Positions 1-6,971 of a DNA stretch of 64,000 nucleotides are shown piece by piece. The stretch covers positions 1 to 64,000 of the forward strand of contig JBEKAB010000005.1 of the NCBI GenBank assembly GCA_050018415.1, read 5' to 3'. The DNA comes from UBA1161 sp002311745. Its GTDB lineage: Bacteria > Planctomycetota > Phycisphaerae > Tepidisphaerales > Tepidisphaeraceae. Position 1 is the first letter of the stretch, and every line of letters begins with the position of its first letter. Under the pieces are notes generated by a model. It made no database searches and had not been told where the DNA came from. It worked only from the letters and a program-made list of their open reading frames with translations. Position numbers and translations under genes: made by a program.

Positions 1-10
1 ATGCGTGTAG

Positions 11-82
11 GACATCGCCGTTTGGGCCTTTCGATGGTTGTGTCTTGGTAAACAAAACCTATCGAATCCCACCGGCGATGTC
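11..82. repeat. Inverted repeat at window start
   Basis: GACATCGCCG at 11-20 is exactly complementary to CGGCGATGTC at 73-82, giving a 10-bp stem with a 52-nt loop. No coding sequence is supported here. It may be the end of a larger structure lying to the left of the window; its function is unknown. Confidence 0.3.
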
Positions 83-138
83 TTTCACTTGCAGGCTCGG
101 CGTTGCACCTCTAAATTAAATTCGCCTCTCCGCGTAAG

Positions 139-192
139 AAAAAAGGGGTCCTGACCCCCTTTTTCCGAAAAGGGGGTCAGGACCCCTTTTTT
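139..192. repeat. REP-type palindrome (GGGGTC/GACCCC), possible terminator of imuB
   Basis: A perfect 25-bp inverted repeat (139-163 against 168-192) with a 4-nt loop. Each arm carries GGGGTCCTGACCCC flanked by A and T runs, so transcripts of either strand end in a very stable hairpin plus U run. It starts 14 nt past the imuB stop codon and could terminate that operon. The same unit occurs as a tandem pair near 20.6 kb beside a transposase relic and as an inverted pair near 52.3 kb, which marks it as a dispersed REP element. Confidence 0.8.
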
Positions 193-206
193 CAAAAAGC
201 GGATGC

Positions 207-1715
207 TCAGTCGAACAGTCCATGCAAATACCATTGTCCGGTTTGAGTGACGCGGAAGAGCCAGAAGCGCTGGCCGGTTTGGTCTTCGACGTCGAAGTAA
301 TCGCGCGTTTTGTCGCGGCCTTCCCACCAGAGCCCGGCGATGCGCTCGGGACCATCGGCATAGCGGATGGCGTGGACCTGGCCGAGATGCGTGAATGAAA
401 GGGGTAGGGCGCTGTCGTCATCGGAGGGACAGGCTACGGCCAGGACCGGCGCGGGTTGGGGCAGCAGCCGCAACGGACGCAGCGGCAAAGCGGACGCGGA
501 GGCGCCGGAATCGGGAGCGATCGTGGGCTCGACGTGCCGATAGGCTTTTTCCGGCAGATGCGACTGCACGAGCTGGGGCTGGCAAAGAGATCGCGGACCC
601 AAACGGGCGGCCAGCATCTCGACGAGGCGGGCCCATTCGTCGCCGGCGGCTTGGTCCTGCTGATCCAATAGAGATCCCTGGGCATCGGGCAGAGGCTCGA
701 AGGCCGCGGCGCGCAGACGGATGGCGATCAAGCCCCCCTCGCTCTGAGCGTCTGTCTCCCAGCACAAGGGCAGAGGGCAGTCCAGGACGCAGCGGAGAAG
801 ATTGAACAGGACCGAGAGGCTGCGGGTGGGGCAGGCCAGGCGAATCATTTTGACGATCGGCGGATGGCGCATGCGATAGAGCTGCACGCGCAGGAGTCTG
901 GCGCCGCAGCCGCGACGGGCCAGTTGGGCGATGAGGCGGGCGACCAGCTTGCGCATCACCTCTTGGATCGTTTGCAGGGAATCGATGGGCCCGTCGAAGT
1001 GGATGGAGGTGGCGATGGGGCCATGGTGCGGCAGGGGAACGAGCGGTTCGTGGATGCGGCCCAGGGCGGCGTCGAGCCGGTGAAGCGGGTCCGGGCCGAA
1101 TCGCGCCGGCAGGGTTGGCCGCGCGAGCTTGATCAATTGTCCGATGGTTTCGATGCCCAGTTGCTGCAGCAGCGCGGCGCTGTCGGGATCGAGCCGCAAG
1201 GCGGCGGGGGGTAGGGGGCACAGAGCGTTCAGTAGCGCATCCGAGGTGACGATGGGCGTGTTTGTATAAGATGCAATAGCCCAGGCGGCCCCGACGGTGG
1301 GCGCAATCGCCAGGCGGGCGCGGATGCGCAGGGCGGCCAGGGCGGCGGCGACCTGATCGCGCAGGGCGAGCAGGCTGCCGTAGAGACGCTGGCAGCCGGT
1401 GCAGTCCAGGAAGATGGCATCGGGCGGGGCAGGTGAAACGACGGGGGTGAAGCGCATCAGCCAGCGGGAAAGCGTCAGGAGCTGACGCTGATCGTGGCGG
1501 GGCTGGTGGGGTGCGTGTTGCAGACGGGGGCAGAGGGCGCGGGCCTGGGCGAGGGTCATGGCTGGGCGGACGCCGCGGGCGGCGGCCTGGGGGCAAAGGT
1601 GGGCGACGCAGGGGCGTGAGGCGATGCTGCGGATCAGCACCAGCGGATCACGCCGAAGCTCGGGCCGTTTCCGCTGGAGGATGTCGATGGGCCAGTGGGT
1701 CAATCGCACGCACAT
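207..1715 (-). CDS. imuB: ImuB-like inactive Y-family DNA polymerase
   Basis: A 502-residue protein of the DNA polymerase Y/ImuB family, an accessory factor that links the DnaE2 error-prone polymerase to the sliding clamp during SOS mutagenesis. The N-terminus (LTHWPIDIL) is the ImuB version of the Y-family start, in which catalytic acids are lost; where active enzymes carry a SIDE motif this protein reads PPDAIFLD. The last 60 residues hold the typical ImuB tail (RDYFDVED, WLFR, WYLHGLFD). The start ATG at 1715 is chosen because the conserved fold begins there; a longer ATG at 1778 is possible. It overlaps the 3' end of imuA by 68 nt, so the two are translated as a unit. No dnaE2 is visible on the left before the window ends. 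Confidence 0.85.
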   Translation of the reverse strand: MCVRLTHWPIDILQRKRPELRRDPLVLIRSIASRPCVAHLCPQAAARGVRPAMTLAQARALCPRLQHAPHQPRHDQRQLLTLSRWLMRFTPVVSPAPPDAIFLDCTGCQRLYGSLLALRDQVAAALAALRIRARLAIAPTVGAAWAIASYTNTPIVTSDALLNALCPLPPAALRLDPDSAALLQQLGIETIGQLIKLARPTLPARFGPDPLHRLDAALGRIHEPLVPLPHHGPIATSIHFDGPIDSLQTIQEVMRKLVARLIAQLARRGCGARLLRVQLYRMRHPPIVKMIRLACPTRSLSVLFNLLRCVLDCPLPLCWETDAQSEGGLIAIRLRAAAFEPLPDAQGSLLDQQDQAAGDEWARLVEMLAARLGPRSLCQPQLVQSHLPEKAYRHVEPTIAPDSGASASALPLRPLRLLPQPAPVLAVACPSDDDSALPLSFTHLGQVHAIRYADGPERIAGLWWEGRDKTRDYFDVEDQTGQRFWLFRVTQTGQWYLHGLFD

Positions 1716-2364
1716 GATTTGGGCTGAGGATGTCACGGGGAACCTCGAGCAGGATTTTTTTGTCGATATTTCCTCCATGACCGTGGATGAGTTGGATGCT
1801 CCATCGTTGAACGAGTTGATCGCCGGGCGCGGGTTGCACGAGCCAGCGCGTGGCGGCGGCGTAGTGGAGGGCGGCGGCAGCGGGTCGGATCAGCACGCCG
1901 ATGCCGCCGCCGCGTTCGGCGGCCAATTGCAAGCGCCGGGCGTCAAGGCGTGAAAGGGAGGGCGGGGTGGCGACGGTGACGGCGACGGCTTTGCAACGCA
2001 GGCACTGGGTCAGGGCCCAAAGCTGATCGATGGCCTTGCGCACGCGCAGCAGAAAGAGGCGGTTGATGGGGAGCATGGCCGCCGCCGCCGGCGGGTATAG
2101 CTCGCCGCGTGGATCGGACCAGATGATGGCGCCGTGCGTGGGCGAGGAATTGACGGCCGTGTGGGCCAGCAGAAGAGCGAAGAACCAGGGCAGGCTGCGG
2201 GCCTGGCCCAGGACTTCATGCACAGCGCCGCGAGCAAGTCCATCGGGAAGCAGCAGGTGATTCAGGACCGATAATGCGGGGCCAAAGGTTGCGGCGGCGG
2301 TGCTCCCCAGATGGTGAGCGCTTCGCGTATGCAATACTCCATCACTAAGAGAAACGAACTGCAT
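1648..2364 (-). CDS. imuA: ImuA-like RecA-fold protein
   Basis: A 238-residue RecA/SulA-like protein placed directly upstream of imuB, matching the imuA-imuB order of SOS mutagenesis cassettes. Visible family features are the N-terminal GLARGAVHEVLG stretch, the IIWSDPRGELYPPAAA segment and the RLDARRLQLAAERGGGIGVLIRP segment. The position of a Walker A loop reads LGQARSLPW and lacks the GKT/S signature, as in other ImuA proteins, so ATP hydrolysis is doubtful. The role (helping ImuB/DnaE2 at lesions) is known for the family and inferred here from context. Confidence 0.75.
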   Translation of the reverse strand: MQFVSLSDGVLHTRSAHHLGSTAAATFGPALSVLNHLLLPDGLARGAVHEVLGQARSLPWFFALLLAHTAVNSSPTHGAIIWSDPRGELYPPAAAAMLPINRLFLLRVRKAIDQLWALTQCLRCKAVAVTVATPPSLSRLDARRLQLAAERGGGIGVLIRPAAAALHYAAATRWLVQPAPGDQLVQRWSIQLIHGHGGNIDKKILLEVPRDILSPNHVRAIDPLAHRHPPAETARASA

Positions 2365-2377
2365 AGGCCATCCCGAT

Positions 2378-2392
2378 GTTCGGCATATGTTA
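2378..2392 (-). promoter_or_regulatory. Possible SOS (LexA-type) box upstream of imuA
   Basis: GTTC-N7-GTTA lies 14 nt upstream of the imuA start. It matches the direct-repeat operator GTTC-N7-GTTC known from alphaproteobacterial LexA with one mismatch. Short motifs arise by chance, and LexA operator types in this phylum vary, so this is only a candidate. Confidence 0.25.
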
Positions 2393-2773
2393 GGGTTATC
2401 TTAGAGAGGGGGATTCGTCAATCGTGCAATTCAGAATCGCTTCAGGATTCAACAAACTCTCGGGTTTAATTGGGATCAATCAAGTGTGCGGATATGGGGC
2501 TGGCCCCATAAATCGAAAATATCCAATATTTTTGTTTGAAAGGCATCTGTTAGCCTGAAATTTGCCTATCGGAACGCACTGTCATAGTTAAAATAAATAT
2601 TCATCACTTAACTAGTTTATTTTCCATAACTTACGTCAACAATTTTTCATTTTTGGCGGGTTAAAACAACCTTTTTGTTATTGGGCGTGGGAAAAGAAGA
2701 ATCTATTTACTTGTTTTCATATCTGCTTATTTATCAGGTAATTATGGAGATTATCTGCGCAGGCAATTCTTAC

Positions 2774-2787
2774 GGCACGCTGGTCGC
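2774..2787 (+). promoter_or_regulatory. Sigma-54-type -24/-12 promoter, copy 1
   Basis: GGCACGCTGGTCGC shows the invariant GG-N10-GC spacing and matches GGCACG-N4-TTGC except for one base at the -12 box (TCGC). Transcription would begin near 2799 and give a leader of about 73 nt. The same element with the same distance to the start codon lies upstream of the paralogous gene at 3632, and the shared text extends to GCTCTAG, which argues for a conserved element. Confidence 0.5.
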
Positions 2788-2871
2788 TCTAGGGACTGGT
2801 GAATCTTCTGGACGGGCCGGGCGCCGCGGGGCGATCAAAACCTGTTCAGAACAAACATACCGAGGTTCGTC

Positions 2872-3420
2872 ATGTTCAACAGCACAGAGGAAAGGGCGGC
2901 GGTTTTGGGGATTTGTGTGACTCCGACCTCCTTTGTGAGCCGTACGGCGACGGTGGATTTCCGGGCGGTGCACAGTGGGCGGCGGGCGATCGACATGCTC
3001 CGCCTGGTTCATTTCGACCTGCTGTTGGTGGGACTGAAGATTCCGGACATGTCGGTGTGGAACTTCATGCGTCACGTGAAGACGACGTGGCCGCAGCAGA
3101 AGTGGGCGTTGGTGGGTGGTCCGATATCGCAGCAACAGGAAATTGAAGCTCGGATGTTGGGTGTGACGACGCTGTTCGAGGCGCCGCCGGCGATCGAAGA
3201 GGTTTGCCATTGGCGGACGCTGCCGGACGTGTTGCGTACGGCGCGGCGGATGACGGGGGAGGCGGTCAGCGCCGAGGTGGCCGATGCGATCGAGAGTGCT
3301 CCGATAAACGCGGGTAGCAGAGGTTCAAAATACACATCCCCGTTTGAAATAACACGATCGCCGCGTGGCATCGCGGCCCGCGCGAGTTACGCGCGAATCG
3401 GCGCCACAAGGGCCGTTTGA
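2872..3420 (+). CDS. Degenerate receiver-domain protein, copy 1
   Basis: A 182-residue protein whose first 110 residues follow the CheY-like receiver fold: AVLGIC strand, AIDMLRLVHFDLLLVGLKIPDM, FMRHVKTTWPQQKWALVGG, and the GVTTLFEAPP segment that corresponds to the GADDYLTKPF end of true receivers. The phosphoacceptor Asp is replaced by Gly (LLVGLKIPDM), the N-terminal acidic pair is missing and the conserved Lys is Ala. It should therefore not be phosphorylated in the usual way. Start chosen at ATG 2872 after GAGGTTCGTC, a ribosome site shared with the paralogue. The C-terminal 35 residues are unlike the paralogue and look unstructured. The neighbours are PEP-CTERM genes, so a regulatory role for surface proteins is possible but unproven. 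Confidence 0.75.
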   Translation: MFNSTEERAAVLGICVTPTSFVSRTATVDFRAVHSGRRAIDMLRLVHFDLLLVGLKIPDMSVWNFMRHVKTTWPQQKWALVGGPISQQQEIEARMLGVTTLFEAPPAIEEVCHWRTLPDVLRTARRMTGEAVSAEVADAIESAPINAGSRGSKYTSPFEITRSPRGIAARASYARIGATRAV

Positions 3421-3529
3421 AATAACCGTTTTCCACGTTTGTGGATTTCTTGGCTCAAGGTGAGTGAGAAGGTTGCATCCATGTGCAGTTCAACGAGTTG
3501 GAAAAATCTTTTCTCCTCGAGGCTCGTCC

Positions 3530-3543
3530 GGCACGGTGCTCGC
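3530..3543 (+). promoter_or_regulatory. Sigma-54-type -24/-12 promoter, copy 2
   Basis: GGCACGGTGCTCGC repeats the copy-1 element (GG-N10-GC, same TCGC at -12, followed by TCTAG). The predicted start near 3555 leaves a leader of about 77 nt before the ATG at 3632. Duplication of the promoter together with the gene suggests both copies are expressed under the same activator. Confidence 0.5.
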
Positions 3544-3631
3544 TCTAGTGCACCGCGTAATACCGGGACGGGTGAGAACGCCTGGGTTGGCGATCGAAAC
3601 CGTCTCATCACCAACCAACATGAGGTTTGTC

Positions 3632-4075
3632 ATGTTCAAGAGCCAAGAGGATCAAGTTGCGGTGCTGGGCATCTGCGTAGATCCGCCCGCGAAAGCGGGG
3701 CGATCGGCGTTGCTCAACTTTCAGGCCGTGCACAGCGGCCATCGTGCGATCGACATGCTGCGGATGCTGAGCTTCGACTTTTTGCTGGTCGGGCTGAAGC
3801 TTCCCGACATGGCGGTGTGGGATTTTCTGCGTCATTTGAAGACCGCCTGGCCCTATCAGAAGTGGGCGTTGATCGGCGGGCCGGTTTCCGAGCAACAGGA
3901 AATCACGGCGCGGATGTTCGGCTCGACGACGTTGTTCGACACAACGCCGACGACCGGCGAGTTGCTGAACCTGACGGCGCGTCTGCGCGAGCAGGCGATT
4001 GCCAACGTGCTCTCCGGCAAGTTCGACACGGCCGAGCAGCAGGCGACTCCGCGGACGCGATCTGCGGGAATGTGA
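3632..4075 (+). CDS. Degenerate receiver-domain protein, copy 2
   Basis: A 147-residue paralogue of the preceding gene (shared stretches include AVHSG-RAIDMLR, FDFLLVGLKLPDM and QKWALIGGPVSEQQEI). It too has Gly in place of the phosphoacceptor Asp and lacks the conserved Lys (TLFDTTPTT), so both copies are pseudo-receivers. ATG 3632 is preferred over the upstream ATG at 3464 because GAGGTTTGTCATG repeats the start context of copy 1 and the homology begins there. No output domain follows, so it may act through protein-protein contact, as pseudo-receivers in other systems do. The gene ends about 170 nt before the first PEP-CTERM gene. Confidence 0.8.
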   Translation: MFKSQEDQVAVLGICVDPPAKAGRSALLNFQAVHSGHRAIDMLRMLSFDFLLVGLKLPDMAVWDFLRHLKTAWPYQKWALIGGPVSEQQEITARMFGSTTLFDTTPTTGELLNLTARLREQAIANVLSGKFDTAEQQATPRTRSAGM

Positions 4076-4247
4076 TTTCGGGTCAGGTTGGTTCGTGAAT
4101 GAACGGATCGATTGAACACCTGTGGGCCGAGCTGGGCCCAAGCCTTTGAAGGGAGAGATTGCTGTGAACACGAAGACTTCCACGACTGGCATGCGGTGCG
4201 ACAGGCTTGGGTCCAGCCGACCTTCTATCGAAAAGGGCAAGGGGATC

Positions 4248-5165
4248 ATGCGAAAGAGTCGAGCGCTTATGTTGGCGGCGGCGGCGGCGGTGGCTTCGAT
4301 CCTGGGAGCGGCGCATTTGTCGAGCGCTTCCCCGATCACTCTGTCTGCCGGCAATTCGTCGGTGGCGATCAACTACAACAGTGACCCCAGCAACAACGAC
4401 GGGATGTACAACTGGACCGTGGACAACACCAACCAGCTCAACCAACAGTGGTTCTGGTATCGGGTGGGTTCGTCGGGCTTGCGGAGTGAACTCAACACTT
4501 TGGTTGGGCCGCCGAGCCCGCCGACGACCTACGACACCAACGGAGATGGGAAACCCGACTGGGTGAAGATCACCTACGCCGACAGTACCAACAGTTCGGT
4601 GCAGGTGAGCCTGACGTATTCGCTGACCGGAGGACAAACCGGCTCTGGAGCGTCCGACATGGCCGAGACGATCAAGGTCACCAATTTGGGATCGACGAAG
4701 CAGTATTACGACCTTGTCCTATATACGGACTTCAACCTGGGCGGCGTGGCTGGCGGGCAGAGCGTGTCCATCAGCCCCACCGGCGCGAACATGGCGAACA
4801 CGGTGACGCAGAGCAGCGCCGGCGTGATGAGCCAGACGGTGGTCAGCCCCAGGGCATACGAATATGAAGTTGGAACGGGCGGAAGCGGCGCCGGCTCTCT
4901 GCTGGCGGCGCTGGAATCAAACACGGGTTCGCTGCCGGGCACACCGTCCACCCTCTCCGGCGTGGATGCGGCTTGGGCGTTTGAGTGGAACCAACTGTTG
5001 GATCCCGGGACATCGTACGTGATCTGCGTGGACAAGCAGATTCACGCGGTGCCGGAGCCGACGACCTCGGTGGCCCTGTTGGGCCTGGGCGGGGTGATGT
5101 TGACCCGCAACCGGCGGCGTGATGAAGACCCCGATCCGCGCACGGCCGTGGTGGCCGAGGCGTAA
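4248..5165 (+). CDS. PEP-CTERM protein, QWFWYRVGS family, copy 1
   Basis: A 305-residue exported protein. A signal peptide (MRKSRALMLAAAAAVASILG) is followed by a beta-rich domain and a C-terminal sorting signal: VPEPTT, a short hydrophobic segment and an RNRRR cluster, the hallmark of exosortase substrates. An acidic tail of about 15 residues extends past the arginines, which is unusual. It shares NQ-QQWFWYRVGS, the Y-DF-L motif and WAFEW with the next gene, so the two are paralogues. The start at 4248 has AAGGGG seven bases upstream and begins right at the signal peptide; a GTG at 4164 is possible but would add a long charged leader. Ligand or role unknown. Confidence 0.85.
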   Translation: MRKSRALMLAAAAAVASILGAAHLSSASPITLSAGNSSVAINYNSDPSNNDGMYNWTVDNTNQLNQQWFWYRVGSSGLRSELNTLVGPPSPPTTYDTNGDGKPDWVKITYADSTNSSVQVSLTYSLTGGQTGSGASDMAETIKVTNLGSTKQYYDLVLYTDFNLGGVAGGQSVSISPTGANMANTVTQSSAGVMSQTVVSPRAYEYEVGTGGSGAGSLLAALESNTGSLPGTPSTLSGVDAAWAFEWNQLLDPGTSYVICVDKQIHAVPEPTTSVALLGLGGVMLTRNRRRDEDPDPRTAVVAEA

Positions 5166-5447
5166 GGGAACGAACCAGACAAAGGCCCCGCGTTAGCGAG
5201 CGGGACAACGGCAAAGGGCGGCGTGGCATGGCCCAATGTCGAGCGAACACTTCGGCGGCGGCGAAAGCTGTCGCGGAGGTTTAACAGGGCTGAAGCGCTG
5301 CGCGATCTCTGTAGGGTCGCGGCGCTGCAGGGCCTGGAAAGCAGTGGGAATCGCGGCCGGCGATAGCCAAGCGGGCCGCGCGGGACGCAATCGCGTGGTT
5401 GGCGACCTGGCCCGAACGTGGGACGTCGGTGTGAATGAGGAGAGATC

Positions 5448-6464
5448 ATGCCTGTGGTGATCAAAGCGTCGAACAACGGCTTCGTGGATGCGACCAAGAA
5501 GCTCATTTGCTTACCCAGTTATCTAGGCTTGGCAGGGGAGAGGAGAGAGGCGTTGCGGCGAGCGGCCCTTACGACAGCGGCCGCCGCCGCAATGGCTGCC
5601 ACCGCGTTGCCGGCGTACGCCATCGTCCCCCCCTCGACCATCACCGATGCCAATGCCTCGGCCACCATCTACACCGGCTCATCGTTCGGCCTAGACAACT
5701 TCAGCGTGAACGGGATCAATCAGGTCCAGCAGCAATGGTTCTGGTATCGCGTCGGCTCCACCGGCCTCCAGCTGCCGATTAATGACTTGACGCAGTCGCC
5801 GGTCGTCCAGACTGTGCCAAGCAAGATAGATGCGCTCTACACCGGCACCTACAGTCCCGTCGGGGGAACGGCGGTGCCGTTCAGCGTCGACGTGCAATAC
5901 CAGATCCTCGGCGGGACAAACAGCGCCACCTTGGCCGAAACCATCACCATCCAGAACACGGCCGGGTCCGGGGGGGGGTCGTTGCCCATGCACTTTTTTC
6001 AGTACAGCGACTTCGACTTGAACGCCTCCCTGCCGGCGAATCAAGACACGCTCGTGTTGTCGGGCACTCCAACGGAGAACACGGCGGACCAGTACCATGT
6101 CGGCTCGTCGACCCACTTGAACGTGAGCGCGTCGTCACTCTCTGGCAGCATTGTCGGAGCACCGGACCATTACCAGGTCGAGTCGGGTGGCGGTTTGGTG
6201 ATAGAAAATGCGCTGAGTAGTACTGCTGACCTGCAGTTGTCGGATGGGTCTCTGACCGCCGGACCCGGCGATGTAAAGTGGGCCTGGGAGTGGGATCCCA
6301 ACATCCCCGCAAGCGGGAGCACGACCCTTTACATCAGCAGCACTGGCACAATAACGGGGGTGCCGGAGCCGGCATCGGCGATGGTCATGCTGGGCGGCGT
6401 GTCCCTCTGGGGACTGCGTCGTCCGCGCCGCGCCAAGTCGGCCCAGGCACAACGGACTACTTAG
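5448..6464 (+). CDS. PEP-CTERM protein, QWFWYRVGS family, copy 2
   Basis: A 338-residue paralogue of the preceding gene. It has an atypically long N-terminus: about 35 residues before the hydrophobic stretch (AALTTAAAAAMAATALPAYA). It has the family core NQVQQQWFWYRVGSTGL, a YSDFDL motif, WAWEWDP and a C-terminal VPEPAS + hydrophobic + RRPRR sorting signal. The start has a good ribosome site (GAGGAGAGATC). The 282-nt gap before it holds only a weak CCCGC/GCGGG hairpin near 5193. Export through Sec and cleavage by an exosortase are inferred from the family; no exosortase gene lies in the window. Confidence 0.85.
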   Translation: MPVVIKASNNGFVDATKKLICLPSYLGLAGERREALRRAALTTAAAAAMAATALPAYAIVPPSTITDANASATIYTGSSFGLDNFSVNGINQVQQQWFWYRVGSTGLQLPINDLTQSPVVQTVPSKIDALYTGTYSPVGGTAVPFSVDVQYQILGGTNSATLAETITIQNTAGSGGGSLPMHFFQYSDFDLNASLPANQDTLVLSGTPTENTADQYHVGSSTHLNVSASSLSGSIVGAPDHYQVESGGGLVIENALSSTADLQLSDGSLTAGPGDVKWAWEWDPNIPASGSTTLYISSTGTITGVPEPASAMVMLGGVSLWGLRRPRRAKSAQAQRTT

Positions 6465-6482
6465 GGTGTGATGTGACCCCCC

Positions 6483-6527
6483 CTCTCCCGGAGCGCGGTT
6501 TGCCAACAGCGAGCCGGTCCGGGAGAG
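6483..6527. repeat. Palindrome copy 1 after PEP-CTERM gene
   Basis: CTCTCCCGGA (6483-6492) pairs exactly with TCCGGGAGAG (6518-6527). It lies 19 nt past the stop codon and can form a terminator-like hairpin, though no U run follows. Loop and flanks (CGGTT, GGCGGGG) resemble copy 2, so the two are repeats of each other. Confidence 0.5.
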
Positions 6528-6655
6528 CGGGCGGGGGGGAGCCGCGGACGCCCGTGCTTAGGCGCCCGGCTCCATAGCCGTGAAAAATTAATTCATCGTC
6601 GCTGGCAGGCACCGCCGCGGCGAATGACGGACCTACCTTGGTGCAACGTGGACCG

Positions 6656-6705
6656 CCTCTTTCCCGGAAAACGGTTGATTACCGCCGGGCTTTCCGGGAA
6701 AGAGG
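6656..6705. repeat. Palindrome copy 2
   Basis: CCTCTTTCCCGGAAA (6656-6670) pairs perfectly with TTTCCGGGAAAGAGG (6691-6705) around a 20-nt loop. It is an expanded version of copy 1 with the same CGGTT in the loop and a G-rich right flank. Confidence 0.55.
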
Positions 6706-6971
6706 ACGGGGGGTTTGGCAGCTACCGCCGTTTGTAGTTTTCGCAAACCACTCCACGGTAACGTCCGGTCGCGCCTGAGCGGCCCGGCGTCGGGGTTTCC
6801 AATGATCGTCGCACGGAAAAGTCGCGTGCAAAAATTCGCAAACGTTGAACCGTCATCCATTGTTGTGATATTGGGATCACGGGGTTTCGATGCTCTCTTG
6901 TCGGTAGCGCGCCGGGTTAATTCGCGTTGCCGACGACGAGGGGTACGTCGAGGGGGGATGGGAGAGGCAAC

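Larger units (their letters stand above)
2365..2871. other. 507-nt intergenic region, AT-rich in its middle
   Basis: No supported gene. The stretch from about 2395 to 2760 is clearly richer in A and T than its surroundings. It holds a small TGGGGC/GCCCCA palindrome near 2495. It separates divergent imuA and the first receiver-like gene and ends in the sigma-54-like promoter. It would be a natural place for activator sites, but no repeated binding motif was recognised. Confidence 0.4.
6465..6971. other. 507-nt intergenic region with two related hairpins
   Basis: No gene supported. It contains two imperfect copies of one palindromic element (6483-6527 and 6656-6705) described separately, and about 250 nt of leader sequence before the large PEP-CTERM gene in which no promoter could be assigned with confidence. 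Confidence 0.5.

Noticed and set aside
2675..2920. 81-codon open frame upstream of the first receiver-like gene
   Set aside because: It covers the sigma-54-like promoter and leader and has no ribosome site or recognisable features.
4076..4247. Search for a -24/-12 promoter before the PEP-CTERM genes
   Set aside because: TGGCATG occurs near 4188 and 5230 but no GC follows at the required 10-base distance, so no sigma-54 promoter is claimed for these genes.
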